This document shows positions 1-10,150 of a stretch of DNA of 64,000 nt, piece after piece. Each line of letters starts with the position of its first letter. Position 1 is the stretch's first letter. The notes beneath the pieces were generated by a model. The model searched no databases, was not told the origin of the DNA, and was given only the letters and a program-made list of their open reading frames with translations. The DNA is taken from assembly GCF_015767675.1 (NCBI RefSeq), contig NZ_CP065218.1, positions 682,001-746,000 on the forward strand. Reading direction: 5' to 3'. The position numbers were made by a program, and so were the translations under genes. The stretch comes from Vibrio navarrensis (GTDB lineage: Bacteria; Pseudomonadota; Gammaproteobacteria; Enterobacterales; Vibrionaceae).

Positions 1-605
1 TCACCCGCAATGTAGGCATGTTTGGCTAACTGTTTATCCAACACATCCAGTTGGCGTTTGGCTTCCATGGTAAAACGGTTGATCGGGTACTCAAATTTTT
101 CCGGCGCATAGGCGTAGAAATGGCCAAATCCGCCACCAAGATACGGCGCCGAGCCTTGTAACCAAAACAGCCAGTTCATCACTTCAGTGCGCGCAGCGAG
201 ATCGCTTGGCAGGAAGTGGCCAAATTTTTCTGCGAGATAGAGCAAGATGTTGCCCGACTCAAACACATTGATCGACTGCTCTGCAGAGCGATCGACCAAT
301 GCGGGGATCTTCGAATTGGGGTTGACCGCCACAAAACCAGAAGAGAACTGATCGCCATCGCCGATTTTGATCAGGTGCGCGTCATATTCCGCTTGTGAGA
401 CGCCGAGCGCCAGTAACTCTTCGAGCAAAATGGTGACTTTTTGCCCATTGGGCGTGCCCATTGAATAGAGCTGCAACGGATGTTGCCCTACCGGAAGCTC
501 TTGTTCAAAGCGCGCACCGGAATCAGGTCGGTTGATGCTCGCCCACTGACCGCCGTTGTCCGCATTCATGGTCCAAACTTTAGGTGGAATGTAGGTATCT
601 GCCAT
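1..605 (-). CDS. yghU: Glutathione S-transferase, YghU type (partial, C-terminus outside window)
   Basis: About 201 codons are visible from the ATG at 605; the gene runs off the left edge. The protein begins MADTYIPPKVWTMNADNGG and continues through a thioredoxin-like GST N-domain (segment VNPNSKIPALVD, then ESGNILLYLAEKFG) into the helical C-domain (GSAPYLGGGFGHFYAYAPEK). This pattern is typical of YghU/YfcG-type GSTs, which bind glutathione and act as disulfide-bond reductases in the cytoplasm. The full family length is about 285 residues, so roughly 85 residues are missing. Upstream (606-722) is a short gap, then the terminator of the protease gene, so this is an independent unit. The family call is from sequence resemblance; the physiological substrate is unknown. 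Confidence 0.85.
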   Translation of the reverse strand, partial: MADTYIPPKVWTMNADNGGQWASINRPDSGARFEQELPVGQHPLQLYSMGTPNGQKVTILLEELLALGVSQAEYDAHLIKIGDGDQFSSGFVAVNPNSKIPALVDRSAEQSINVFESGNILLYLAEKFGHFLPSDLAARTEVMNWLFWLQGSAPYLGGGFGHFYAYAPEKFEYPINRFTMEAKRQLDVLDKQLAKHAYIAG

Positions 606-728
606 GATGTTTCCTTATGTTATTGGAGGGTGACTTAACCAATATCAGGGCAAGGGAGTAAAAACAAAAGCACTCAAGACAAAACATTGTCGTCTTATCT
701 AGAACATTTGGTTATGTAAACGAAAAAC

Positions 729-748
729 CGGGCAGGAGTGCCTGCCCG
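729..748 (-). terminator. Rho-independent terminator of the metalloprotease gene
   Basis: An 8-bp perfect GC-rich stem (CGGGCAGG / CCTGCCCG) with a 4-nt loop. On the minus strand it is followed by a run of five T (723-727). It lies about 26 bp beyond the stop codon of the protease gene. Confidence 0.85.
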
Positions 749-774
749 ATCTGATTTTAGGAAAAACAAACCAC

Positions 775-2961
<2,187 letters not shown>

Positions 2962-3957
2962 ATGAAAATTGCAATTTTGGACGATTATCAGGATCAGGTG
3001 CGGCGCCTTAGCTGTTTTTCGCTACTTGATGATCATCAGGTGACAGTCTTTAATCAAACCATCAACGACGAAACAACACTGGCGCAGAGGCTTCAGCCCT
3101 TTGAGGCTCTAGTCCTCATCCGCGAACGTACCCCGATCACTGCTTCCCTACTTCGCCAACTGCCAAACTTACAGTTAATTAGCCAAACTGGAAAAATCAG
3201 CAACCATCTCGATCTCGCTGCCTGTACACAAGCCAACGTGGCAGTAGCCGAGGGAATCGGCTCGCCGATAGCACCCGCGGAGCTGTGCTGGGCCTTGATC
3301 ATGGCCGCGCGTAGGCAGTTACCTCAATATCTCAACAATCTACAACGCGGTCGCTGGCAGCAAAGTGACTTGCCGGGGCTTGGGCAAACACTGCACGGAC
3401 AAACGCTCGGGATCTGGGGTTATGGCAAGATTGGCCAGATGATTGCGCAGTTTGGTAGAGCATTCGGCATGCAAGTGTTGGTTTGGGGCAGTGACGCGTC
3501 GCGACAAAAAGCGCAGCAAGATGGCTTTGACGCAGCGAAAAGTAAAAGCGAGTTTTTTTGCCGCGCGGATGTGCTTTCACTGCATTTACGCTTAAATGAT
3601 GCAACGCGTGGCATCGTCACTCAAGCAGACTTAGCGCAGATGAAATCAAGCTCGTTGTTTGTCAACACCAGTCGGGCCGAGCTGGTACAAGCCGGGGCGT
3701 TATATCGACAAATGGCTGACAACCCAGACAAATTTGCCGCCGTTGATGTCTACGAGCAAGAACCCGCCAACGCAGAGAATCAACCGCTGCTGACTTTACC
3801 CAACGTGCTCGCCTCGCCACACCTCGGCTATGTTGAGCAAAACAGCTACGAGCTGTACTTTCGCTGTGCGTTTGAGAACATTAATGCGTTTGCCAATGGT
3901 AAAGCGCAAAATATCGCCAATCCTGAGACACTCACCGCACAAATAAGCGCGATTTAA
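2962..3957 (+). CDS. D-isomer-specific 2-hydroxyacid dehydrogenase (NAD-dependent)
   Basis: 331-residue cytoplasmic dehydrogenase of the SerA/LdhA superfamily; it oxidises a D-2-hydroxyacid or reduces the 2-oxoacid with NAD(P). The Rossmann motif GYGKIG follows LGIWG near residues 150-158. The catalytic triad of the family is visible: Arg in NTSRAELV (about 238), Glu in VDVYEQEP (about 267) and His in SPHLGYVE (about 288). It starts with ATG after AAGGAGAG, 3 nt upstream. The gene stands alone, divergent from the protease and upstream of the Rof-like gene with a 77-bp gap. Substrate cannot be told from sequence; it is shorter than SerA and has no ACT domain, so serine biosynthesis is not its obvious job. 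Confidence 0.88.
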   Translation: MKIAILDDYQDQVRRLSCFSLLDDHQVTVFNQTINDETTLAQRLQPFEALVLIRERTPITASLLRQLPNLQLISQTGKISNHLDLAACTQANVAVAEGIGSPIAPAELCWALIMAARRQLPQYLNNLQRGRWQQSDLPGLGQTLHGQTLGIWGYGKIGQMIAQFGRAFGMQVLVWGSDASRQKAQQDGFDAAKSKSEFFCRADVLSLHLRLNDATRGIVTQADLAQMKSSSLFVNTSRAELVQAGALYRQMADNPDKFAAVDVYEQEPANAENQPLLTLPNVLASPHLGYVEQNSYELYFRCAFENINAFANGKAQNIANPETLTAQISAI

Positions 3958-4034
3958 GATCTGTTTGTACCTGTTTAGTTAGTAGAATGGCAATCTGTGC
4001 TTAGCAAACGATAACCACGTGAAACGGAGTCACC

Positions 4035-4286
4035 ATGATCAGTTGCAGCCAATATGACTACATTGAAATCGCCTGCTTATATGGCATTGCGGTTGAATTA
4101 ACTTTAATCAACGGCAACAGCATTTCCGGATTGGCCCTCACGACCAGTTACAACCAACAGAAGCAGGAATGTATGGAGATTGAAGTTGGCGGCGATGCAG
4201 TGTTGGTGCCCACTAAACAGATCCTCGCGATGACCGCACTTTGCGAAAATCCCCATTTCACTCAAATTGAATTCACCCAAGAGTGA
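4035..4286 (+). CDS. rof: Rof/YaeO-like Rho-binding antiterminator
   Basis: 83-residue small protein. It opens MISCSQYDYIEIACLYGIAVELTLINGNSISG, matching the Rof pattern (Cys-x-x-Tyr-Asp-x-x-Glu-Ala-Cys, then a beta-barrel). Rof binds the Rho hexamer near its primary RNA-binding site and inhibits Rho-dependent termination. Family length is about 84 residues, so it is complete. ATG is preceded by ACGGAG. A stem-loop terminator follows 15 bp after the stop. The identification rests on overall pattern and size; Rho inhibition is family knowledge. Confidence 0.75.
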   Translation: MISCSQYDYIEIACLYGIAVELTLINGNSISGLALTTSYNQQKQECMEIEVGGDAVLVPTKQILAMTALCENPHFTQIEFTQE

Positions 4287-4301
4287 GATGAGAGAAGGAA
4301 G

Positions 4302-4327
4302 AAGAGGAGCCTTGTCGGGCTCCTCTT
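4302..4327. terminator. Stem-loop between the rof-like gene and ompW
   Basis: Perfect 10-bp stem (AAGAGGAGCC / GGCTCCTCTT) with a 6-nt loop, between two convergent genes. Neither side has a long T run (the + side has TTAAT, the - side CTTCTT). It probably works in both directions. Confidence 0.65.
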
Positions 4328-4422
4328 AATGTAAGGAACGAACTAGATAACTGACGGGCGAAACTTCGCCAAATAGTTAGTGAAATTGTGTGTTCTTTGC
4401 TGATGGTGTCTTTTTAAGCCGA

Positions 4423-5067
4423 TTAGAATTTATAACCACCAGTGAACATCACAACCCAAGGGTCAATCGTCACATCGGTTTTATAGGTTGTACCACCCGC
4501 TTTGTAAGTTGCTTCGGTATCGATATCGGCATACCACAAAGAGGTGTTGAGGAACCAAGTGTCGTTCAGCGCGTAGTCAACACCGACGTTGGCCACCAAT
4601 CCCCAAGAATCTTCTAAGCTCAGATCCGACAGGCCGGCACCTTTGCCGCGATCGTTAAACCCTTCGTCAAAGAACATGGTGTAGTTCAGACCTGCACCAA
4701 CGTAAGGGCGCCACGTGCTCTCTTTGGTGCCAAAGTAGTACTGCACCATAAAGCTCGGTGGTAAGTGCTTGGTTTTGGCGATGTTGTCCAAACCGCCCAG
4801 TTCTGTCGAAATGTTGTGGCTAAATGGCGTTGCTGCCAGCACTTCGAAACTGATGTTGTCGGTGTACATATAGCCAAACGTGAGACCAAGCTGGGTGTTT
4901 GAGTCAACTTCCAACTCATTAGAGGATCCCAGAATCTTATCGCTGCTGTCGTTTGGCATCACAGAGGCTAAACCGACGCGTAAGATGTAGTCGCCTTCTG
5001 CATGCGCAAGAACGTTTGCGGAAAAAAGCGCTGCAACCACTGCAAGACTAGAAAGTGTTTTTCTCAT
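4423..5067 (-). CDS. ompW: OmpW-family outer-membrane porin
   Basis: 214 residues. A cleavable signal peptide (MRKTLSSLAVVAALFSANVLAHA) is followed by an eight-strand beta-barrel ending in the outer-membrane C-terminal Phe signature (VVMFTGGYKF). Sequence features typical of OmpW: GDYILRVGLASVMPND near the mature N-terminus, the LGLTFGYMYTDNISFEVLAATPFSH strand pair, and PSFMVQYYFG. OmpW forms a narrow hydrophobic channel in the outer membrane and is a common Vibrio antigen; expression responds to salt, iron or oxygen in other species. It starts at ATG with AGGAAT upstream. It is convergent with the rof-like gene. I saw no complete FNR box upstream. Confidence 0.93.
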   Translation of the reverse strand: MRKTLSSLAVVAALFSANVLAHAEGDYILRVGLASVMPNDSSDKILGSSNELEVDSNTQLGLTFGYMYTDNISFEVLAATPFSHNISTELGGLDNIAKTKHLPPSFMVQYYFGTKESTWRPYVGAGLNYTMFFDEGFNDRGKGAGLSDLSLEDSWGLVANVGVDYALNDTWFLNTSLWYADIDTEATYKAGGTTYKTDVTIDPWVVMFTGGYKF

Positions 5068-5375
5068 TGTTTATTCCTTTTATGTAGGGCTAAATTATCT
5101 TTCTAATTTGTAAGAATTTTTTGTTGCGCGCACAGTAGCACATAATAACCCTACCATTTTGACGGAAATCAATTTGTAAAAATTAGTGACGCGTTGATTA
5201 CAAAAATGCTTCACCGATCAACATTTATTGCAAATAAACCACAATCATGTAATGCAAATTGCGTGTGTCACACTTAAATTGCATTCAGTCAAGAAACAAG
5301 CAAATGAGGCTAGCTTAATATAGTGCGAAATTGCCAAAGGTGAGGGTTAAACTGATTGTTTTTAAAGGAAAATAG
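5068..5375. other. Intergenic region upstream of ompW
   Basis: About 310 bp, AT-rich, without an ORF. It must hold the ompW promoter. I see FNR-like half sites (TTGAT at 5194-5198) but no full palindrome, and no RNA structure I would defend. Confidence 0.4.
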
Positions 5376-5395
5376 GAAGGCGTCACTGCGCCTTC
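5376..5395 (-). terminator. Terminator hairpin overlapping the lhgO stop codon
   Basis: 7-bp perfect stem (GAAGGCG / CGCCTTC) with a 6-nt loop that contains the TGA stop of lhgO. On the minus strand it runs into CTATTTTCC, a moderate T-rich tail. It would end the TRAP-lhgO operon. Confidence 0.6.
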
Positions 5396-6594
5396 ATTTT
5401 CTCGATCACTTTTTTACCGATGTACTCGCCAATCGGAATGGCTGAAGTGGCGGCGGGGGACGGCGCGTTACACACATGCAGGCTGCGTGGGCTCTCCGCA
5501 AACAAAAAATCATGCACTAAGCTGCCGTCCGAGAGCACCGCTTGGGCGCGAATACCCGCGGGATAAGGTTGCAGATCCGCCAAGGTGATGTGCGGGCAAT
5601 ATTTGTTGACCAATTGCAAATACCCCGGCTTCCACCACGAGTTGATAAACTCTTTCACTCCGGTGCGCAAATGTTTGGCGGTTACTTTCCAAAAACCGGG
5701 AAATGCCAACATCTGCGCACTATCGCGCCAACTGAAATTGAACTTTTGATACCCTTCCCGCTTCCAGCCTTGTACGGCGTTTGGGCCAACCGTCACACTG
5801 CCATCAATCATTCGAGTCAGGTGGACACCAAGAAACGGCAAGTCGGGATCGGGGATTGGGTAGATCAAATGCTTCACCACCTGATTGTGGTGAGCTGGCA
5901 AGCGGTAATACTCGCCGCGATAAGGAATGATCTGGAAATCGGTGGCAATGCCCATCATTTCAGTGAGCCGATCGGCCATGAGTCCGCCACACGAGATCAA
6001 AAATCGCCCATTAATCTGCACGCTTTGTCCGTCAGAAACGCACGTGATTTGCACTTCTTCTGCGTGCTCTTCAATTGCCACCACTTCGCTTTGCAAACGT
6101 ACTTCGCCACCGCATTCGATAAACTCCTGCGCCATTTTTTCCGTCACCTGCTTGTAGTCGACAATACTGGTCGACGGCACATAAATAGCACCAAGGCCAA
6201 CGATATTGGGCTCCGCCAGTTTCAGTTGCACAGCATCAAGCCGTTCAACCACAATGCCGTTGGTATGGCAGCGCTGATAAAGCGCTTCCATTCGTTCCAT
6301 TTCTGCCCCGCTTGTCGCCACCAACAGCTTGCCGCAGTTTTCCACCGGGATCTGATGCTTAGCGCAAAACGCCTTGGTCGCTTCTACGCCGCGTTTGCAA
6401 AAATCCGCCTTCAAGCTGCCTGGCGCGTAGTAAACGCCCGCATGGATCACCCCGCTATTGTGGCCAGTTTGATGTTTGGCAAACTGCGCTTCTTTTTCTA
6501 ACAGCAGCACCGATTTATCGGCAAACTGGCGTTGTAATTGCCACGCGGTGGAGACACCCACAATGCCACCGCCAACGATGATGTAGTCATACAC
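5383..6594 (-). CDS. lhgO: L-2-hydroxyglutarate oxidase (FAD-dependent, LhgO/YgaF family)
   Basis: 403 residues. The N-terminal Rossmann FAD motif is DYIIVGGGIVGVSTAWQLQ, followed by LLLEKEAQFAKHQTGHNSGVIHAGVYY, a signature shared by LhgO and D-amino-acid-oxidase-like enzymes. Further conserved segments are GPNAVQGWKREGY and the C-terminal CNAPSPAATSAIPIGEYI. The enzyme oxidises L-2-hydroxyglutarate to 2-oxoglutarate and passes electrons to the membrane quinone pool. The start is GTG at 6594 with AGGAG about 8 nt upstream. It lies 17 bp behind the TRAP permease gene on the same strand, so it is almost certainly co-transcribed with it and shares the sigma-54 promoter at 9874-9888. This suggests the transporter brings in a 2-hydroxy- or dicarboxylic acid used by this enzyme (inference). 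Confidence 0.9.
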   Translation of the reverse strand: MYDYIIVGGGIVGVSTAWQLQRQFADKSVLLLEKEAQFAKHQTGHNSGVIHAGVYYAPGSLKADFCKRGVEATKAFCAKHQIPVENCGKLLVATSGAEMERMEALYQRCHTNGIVVERLDAVQLKLAEPNIVGLGAIYVPSTSIVDYKQVTEKMAQEFIECGGEVRLQSEVVAIEEHAEEVQITCVSDGQSVQINGRFLISCGGLMADRLTEMMGIATDFQIIPYRGEYYRLPAHHNQVVKHLIYPIPDPDLPFLGVHLTRMIDGSVTVGPNAVQGWKREGYQKFNFSWRDSAQMLAFPGFWKVTAKHLRTGVKEFINSWWKPGYLQLVNKYCPHITLADLQPYPAGIRAQAVLSDGSLVHDFLFAESPRSLHVCNAPSPAATSAIPIGEYIGKKVIEKMKAQ

Positions 6595-6611
6595 GTTTTG
6601 CTCTCCTCCCT

Positions 6612-8732
6612 CTACGCGGTCGCCATAGGCGACTGCGTTTTATATGCCCGGCTACTGTAAATAAAAATCCCGATAAAAATCGCGAGCGAGAGCACACGTC
6701 CCCACAACGGCACATCGTGCCACACCATCAGTGCGCCCACAGCTAATAATACGATGCGGATCAGAATGTTAATCTTGCTTTCCAAATAACCTTCAATCGC
6801 GCCGATCAAAGCGTAAGTACCAAAGATGGCGAAAAATCCTGTCATCAACACCGTGGTCACATCCCAGCTCACCAGCCCAGTGTACGCAATCAACAGCGGC
6901 ACTAAATACAAGCCTTTGGCAATTTTCCACGCAGTTAATCCGGTGCGCATGGGCGGCGTTTTGGCGATGGTTGCCGCTGCGAAAGCGGTTAAACAGACAG
7001 GCGGGGTGACGTTGCTGTCTTGAGAGAGCCAGAAGATGATCAAATGCGCCGCCAACAGCGCCAAGCCAACCGCTTCCATGCCTAAACTTTGTTCAAGTAA
7101 GGTCTCCTTAAAATCAACCGGAACCAGAGCCAACATCTCCGTCGCCGTTTGCAGCGACATCGGCGCGCTAAGCAGCGCAAACTTGTCTGGCGCGGCCAAC
7201 ATAAATATAGCCTTGGCTTGCTCTGGCATCTGTCCGTTGACCATCAGCTCGAGCAGTTGATTTTCCGCGATCAGTTGATACAACGCGGGCGCGGACAGTG
7301 TACCTAAGACAATGTACGCAGCGGTCACGGGCAGCCCCATGCCCAGCACCAAGGATGCCAAGGCAATCAGCACCAGCATGATCAGCAGATCGCCCTGCGA
7401 CCAGCCGTTAATCATCAGCGAAAAGGTATTGCCAATGCCAGTGGTGGTAATCACGTTGATCACCAGACCAATGCCAACCAGCAAGACCGCCGTGGTCGCC
7501 ATGTTTTTCGCCCCTTGCGACAGCGCATCAATAATCTCTTTTGGCCCCATCTTGTGATCTTTAGAAAACCAAGAAGCGACGATCACCGAAAGGATAGAAA
7601 TGCCTGCGGCGTAAGTCGGGGTAAACCCTTTCACCAGCAGCGTCACTAACACCACCAGCGGGATCAGGTTATGCCAGCCAGACAACAGCACTTTAAACAG
7701 CGACTCATCACTGGTGGTCACTTTTTGCACTCCGCTGCGTTTGGCTTCAATGCGGACGAAAAACGCCACAGACAAAAAGTAGATCAGCGCCGGAACAAAC
7801 GACACCGCCACAATATCGACATACGGAATTTGCGTGTAAGAGGCCATGATAAACGCCCCAGCGCCCATGACTGGTGGCATCAACTGCCCTCCGGTTGAGG
7901 CGGCGGCTTCCACACCTGCGGCGAAGCGCGATGGAAAACCAGCTTTTTGCATCAGCGGAATGCTGATAACCCCGGTTGAAACGGTATTGGCGACGCTCGA
8001 TCCCGACACTGAGCCCATCAGCCCCGAGCCGAGCACGGCGATAAAACCGGGGCCGCCAATAATTTTGCCTGCCGCCGCGCGCGAAACGTTGATGATGTAA
8101 TCACCGACGCCGGACTTGACCAAAAACGCGCCAAACAAGATGAACATGAAAACGAAGGTCCAGCTAATGCGCGAAATAGACCCAAACATCCCTTCGGATG
8201 AGAAGAAACTGCGATACAGCAAGGTTTCCATACTCAAGCCGGGAAAGTGGAAAATGCCGCCCGCCCATTTGCCCCACCACACGACGTAGCTTAGGCAAAT
8301 CACGATCAGCACCGGAATAAACCAGCCCATGGTACGGCGGATCACTTCTATCGCGATCAAAATCGCCACGATAGAGACAACCCAGTCGGAAGTGACAAAT
8401 TTCACGCCACGCTGATAGAGCGCATCTTCGGCAAAAGGAAGGTAGACAAGGCAGCCGAGTGCCGCGAGCGCGATCAACACATCGACCATTAAGGCCAGCT
8501 TGCTGCGTTTTAACGAGGCGTGCGCGGGATACCAAAGCAGGCAAATCAGCGCGAAGCCAGCAAAGTGGGTCGCCGAGATCCACAGTTCAGACAGGGTTGA
8601 TAAGGTGTTAAACCAGATGTGCAACAGCGATAGCACCACGCCGATGCCGGTAATCGCTGCCGTCACCCAAGGAAAATCAGTCCGAGTGGGTAACTCAAAC
8701 TGCTGCAACTGTTGTTGTAAAGAATCACTCAT
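6612..8732 (-). CDS. TRAP transporter fused permease subunit (DctQM, TAXI type)
   Basis: About 706 residues, inner membrane, with many hydrophobic segments. The N-terminal part (about 1-180) corresponds to the small DctQ subunit and the rest to DctM, as in TAXI-type TRAP systems where the two are fused. DctM hallmarks include GLMGSVSGSSVANTVSTGVI, QLMPPVMGAGAFIMA and VLGMGLPVTAAYIVL. I chose the ATG at 8732 (MSDSLQQQLQQF), which has GGAG 7 nt upstream, rather than 8759. It is driven by the ion gradient and depends on the periplasmic binding protein encoded just upstream (72-bp gap). It sits in the operon binding protein - permease - lhgO. Confidence 0.92.
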   Translation of the reverse strand: MSDSLQQQLQQFELPTRTDFPWVTAAITGIGVVLSLLHIWFNTLSTLSELWISATHFAGFALICLLWYPAHASLKRSKLALMVDVLIALAALGCLVYLPFAEDALYQRGVKFVTSDWVVSIVAILIAIEVIRRTMGWFIPVLIVICLSYVVWWGKWAGGIFHFPGLSMETLLYRSFFSSEGMFGSISRISWTFVFMFILFGAFLVKSGVGDYIINVSRAAAGKIIGGPGFIAVLGSGLMGSVSGSSVANTVSTGVISIPLMQKAGFPSRFAAGVEAAASTGGQLMPPVMGAGAFIMASYTQIPYVDIVAVSFVPALIYFLSVAFFVRIEAKRSGVQKVTTSDESLFKVLLSGWHNLIPLVVLVTLLVKGFTPTYAAGISILSVIVASWFSKDHKMGPKEIIDALSQGAKNMATTAVLLVGIGLVINVITTTGIGNTFSLMINGWSQGDLLIMLVLIALASLVLGMGLPVTAAYIVLGTLSAPALYQLIAENQLLELMVNGQMPEQAKAIFMLAAPDKFALLSAPMSLQTATEMLALVPVDFKETLLEQSLGMEAVGLALLAAHLIIFWLSQDSNVTPPVCLTAFAAATIAKTPPMRTGLTAWKIAKGLYLVPLLIAYTGLVSWDVTTVLMTGFFAIFGTYALIGAIEGYLESKINILIRIVLLAVGALMVWHDVPLWGRVLSLAIFIGIFIYSSRAYKTQSPMATA

Positions 8733-8804
8733 TCGTTCGCTCCATGGGGCTGAAATCACAAAGTCAGGGCACGCTGAACAAGCGCTCAGACATGCCCGTG
8801 GACA

Positions 8805-9818
8805 TCAGTTCGCCATTAATGCTTGCGGAATCGCGATACCGACTTCTTTGTAATAACGCGCTGCCCCCGGGTGCAGTGGCAAAGGCAAACCATCGATGGC
8901 TTTTTGCAGCGCCATGTCTTTGGTCGCTTTATGGATGCCTTGCAGGAATGGCAGGTTTTCGTAAATCGCTTTGGTCAATTGATAAACATCTTCTTCAGAG
9001 ACATCTTCACGCACCGCAAGGAAGTTCGGCTGCGCGATGGTGGTGATGGATTTATTCACGCCGGGATAGGTGTTAGCCGGAATGACGTATTTGGTCCACA
9101 GTTGATACTTACCGTTGGCTTGTTTGATCTGTTCATCGGTAAACGACAGTAGCGTGATGTCATTGCCCATGGCCGCAAACGCCTGCGTCACCGCACCAAC
9201 AGGAACGCCTGCTGGTGTGTTCATGCCGTCAATGGTGCCGTTTTGCATCGCGCTTGCGCTGGCGCCATAGCCCATGTAGGCGAGGTTGAATTGATCCGGA
9301 TTGACCCCCAACCCAGCCATGATTTGCCGACCCGAATTCTCTGTACCGGAGTTTTTGGTGCCTATGGAGAATTTCTTGTCCTTCATCTGATTAAGATCCG
9401 TCACCGTTCCGGAGGGAGCAAGATCGGTGCGGACGATAAAGTGCTCAACGTTTTGCCACAGCATAGAGACAGAACGCAGTTGAGTCTGCGGGCCACTTTG
9501 CGCATATGGGCCATCACCGCTGGAAGCCCAAGCGCCGTAAAGCCCTTGCAGAATCGCAAATTGCGCCTCCTTTTCATTTAACAGCTTGATGTTTTCGCCC
9601 GATCCCGCCGAACTTATCGCCGAGAGGGAAAACTTATATTTCGGCTCCAGCTTTACTTTGCTCAGCGTCGCCAGCGCCACCCCCACAGGGTAGTAAGTGC
9701 CGCCAGTAGATGCGGTGGCCAAGATATAACTGCGTTGTTCGGCGGCATGCAGATTGGAGGCGGCAGTAAGAGACAGGGTTGCCAGCGCAAGGGATTTCAT
9801 CAGTTTATTGAGTTTCAT
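8805..9818 (-). CDS. TRAP transporter substrate-binding protein, TAXI family
   Basis: 337 residues with a signal peptide (MKLNKLMKSLALATLSLTAASNLHA). The mature protein begins with the TAXI signature: YILATASTGGTYYPVGVALATL, then KFSLSAISSAGSGENIKLL and FAILQGLYGAWASSGDG. It captures its ligand in the periplasm and hands it to the fused permease. ATG at 9818 follows CGGAGTG. It is the first gene of the operon, directly behind a sigma-54 promoter 55-70 bp upstream. The ligand is not predictable from sequence alone. TAXI proteins of known function bind glutamate, 2-oxoglutarate or related acids, which would fit the downstream oxidase. Confidence 0.9.
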   Translation of the reverse strand: MKLNKLMKSLALATLSLTAASNLHAAEQRSYILATASTGGTYYPVGVALATLSKVKLEPKYKFSLSAISSAGSGENIKLLNEKEAQFAILQGLYGAWASSGDGPYAQSGPQTQLRSVSMLWQNVEHFIVRTDLAPSGTVTDLNQMKDKKFSIGTKNSGTENSGRQIMAGLGVNPDQFNLAYMGYGASASAMQNGTIDGMNTPAGVPVGAVTQAFAAMGNDITLLSFTDEQIKQANGKYQLWTKYVIPANTYPGVNKSITTIAQPNFLAVREDVSEEDVYQLTKAIYENLPFLQGIHKATKDMALQKAIDGLPLPLHPGAARYYKEVGIAIPQALMAN

Positions 9819-9873
9819 CGTTACACTCCGTGTAGGGTGGTTGTTATTTTTTTGTTACTAACAACCCGCTAGA

Positions 9874-9888
9874 GCAAAAGCGATGCCA
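9874..9888 (-). promoter_or_regulatory. Sigma-54 (RpoN) promoter of the TAXI-TRAP / lhgO operon
   Basis: Read on the minus strand the site is TGGCATCGCTTTTGC. It matches the -24/-12 consensus TGGCACG-N4-TTGC at all but two positions, and the GG and GC elements are exactly 10 bp apart. The predicted transcription start would be near 9862, about 44 nt before the ATG at 9818. It fits the neighbouring sigma-54 activator gene. Confidence 0.85.
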
Positions 9889-9972
9889 GATTTTAAATTA
9901 TTGATATTTAATATAAAAATGAGAGAAACAATACGAAATGAGCCATTTTTTGCTTATAAAGCACGAAATCAG

Positions 9973-9990
9973 TAAGCAAGATCTTGCCTA
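9973..9990. promoter_or_regulatory. Palindromic upstream activator site 1
   Basis: TAAGCAAGATCTTGCCTA, an 18-bp palindrome with one mismatched pair. It shares its 12-bp core GCAAGATCTTGC with the site at 10108-10127. It lies about 100 bp upstream of the sigma-54 promoter, the usual place for an enhancer bound by a DctD-like activator. Confidence 0.7.
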
Positions 9991-10107
9991 TAAGCACATC
10001 TAAATAAAAACGAATGAAATCATGTAATTATAGAAAATCAGCTTGTGACTCCACCCACATCCCAACGCTGAGATGTGACCAAAGTAATAGATTTGTTAAT
10101 TTTTATG

Positions 10108-10127
10108 ATGAGCAAGATCTTGCTCAT
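10108..10127. promoter_or_regulatory. Palindromic upstream activator site 2
   Basis: ATGAGCAAGATCTTGCTCAT is a perfect 20-bp palindrome, 24 bp beyond the 3' end of the activator gene. It shares the core of the site at 9973-9990, centre to centre 136 bp (about 13 helical turns). Confidence 0.75.
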
Positions 10128-10150
10128 GGACAAAACGCCCAGTTGCAGAG

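Larger units (their letters stand above)
9889..10150. promoter_or_regulatory. Upstream control region of the TRAP operon
   Basis: AT-rich gap between the activator gene and the sigma-54 promoter. It contains no ORF. Its notable content is two copies of the palindrome GCAAGATCTTGC (9976-9987 and 10112-10123), listed separately. Confidence 0.7.

Noticed and set aside
5190..5245. FNR-type control of ompW
   Set aside because: Only isolated TTGAT/ATCAA half sites are present in the upstream region; no palindrome with 4-nt spacing.
5542..6501. 319-codon + strand ORF opposite lhgO
   Set aside because: Long, but fully antisense to lhgO and rich in His/Arg/Phe as expected from reading the complementary strand.
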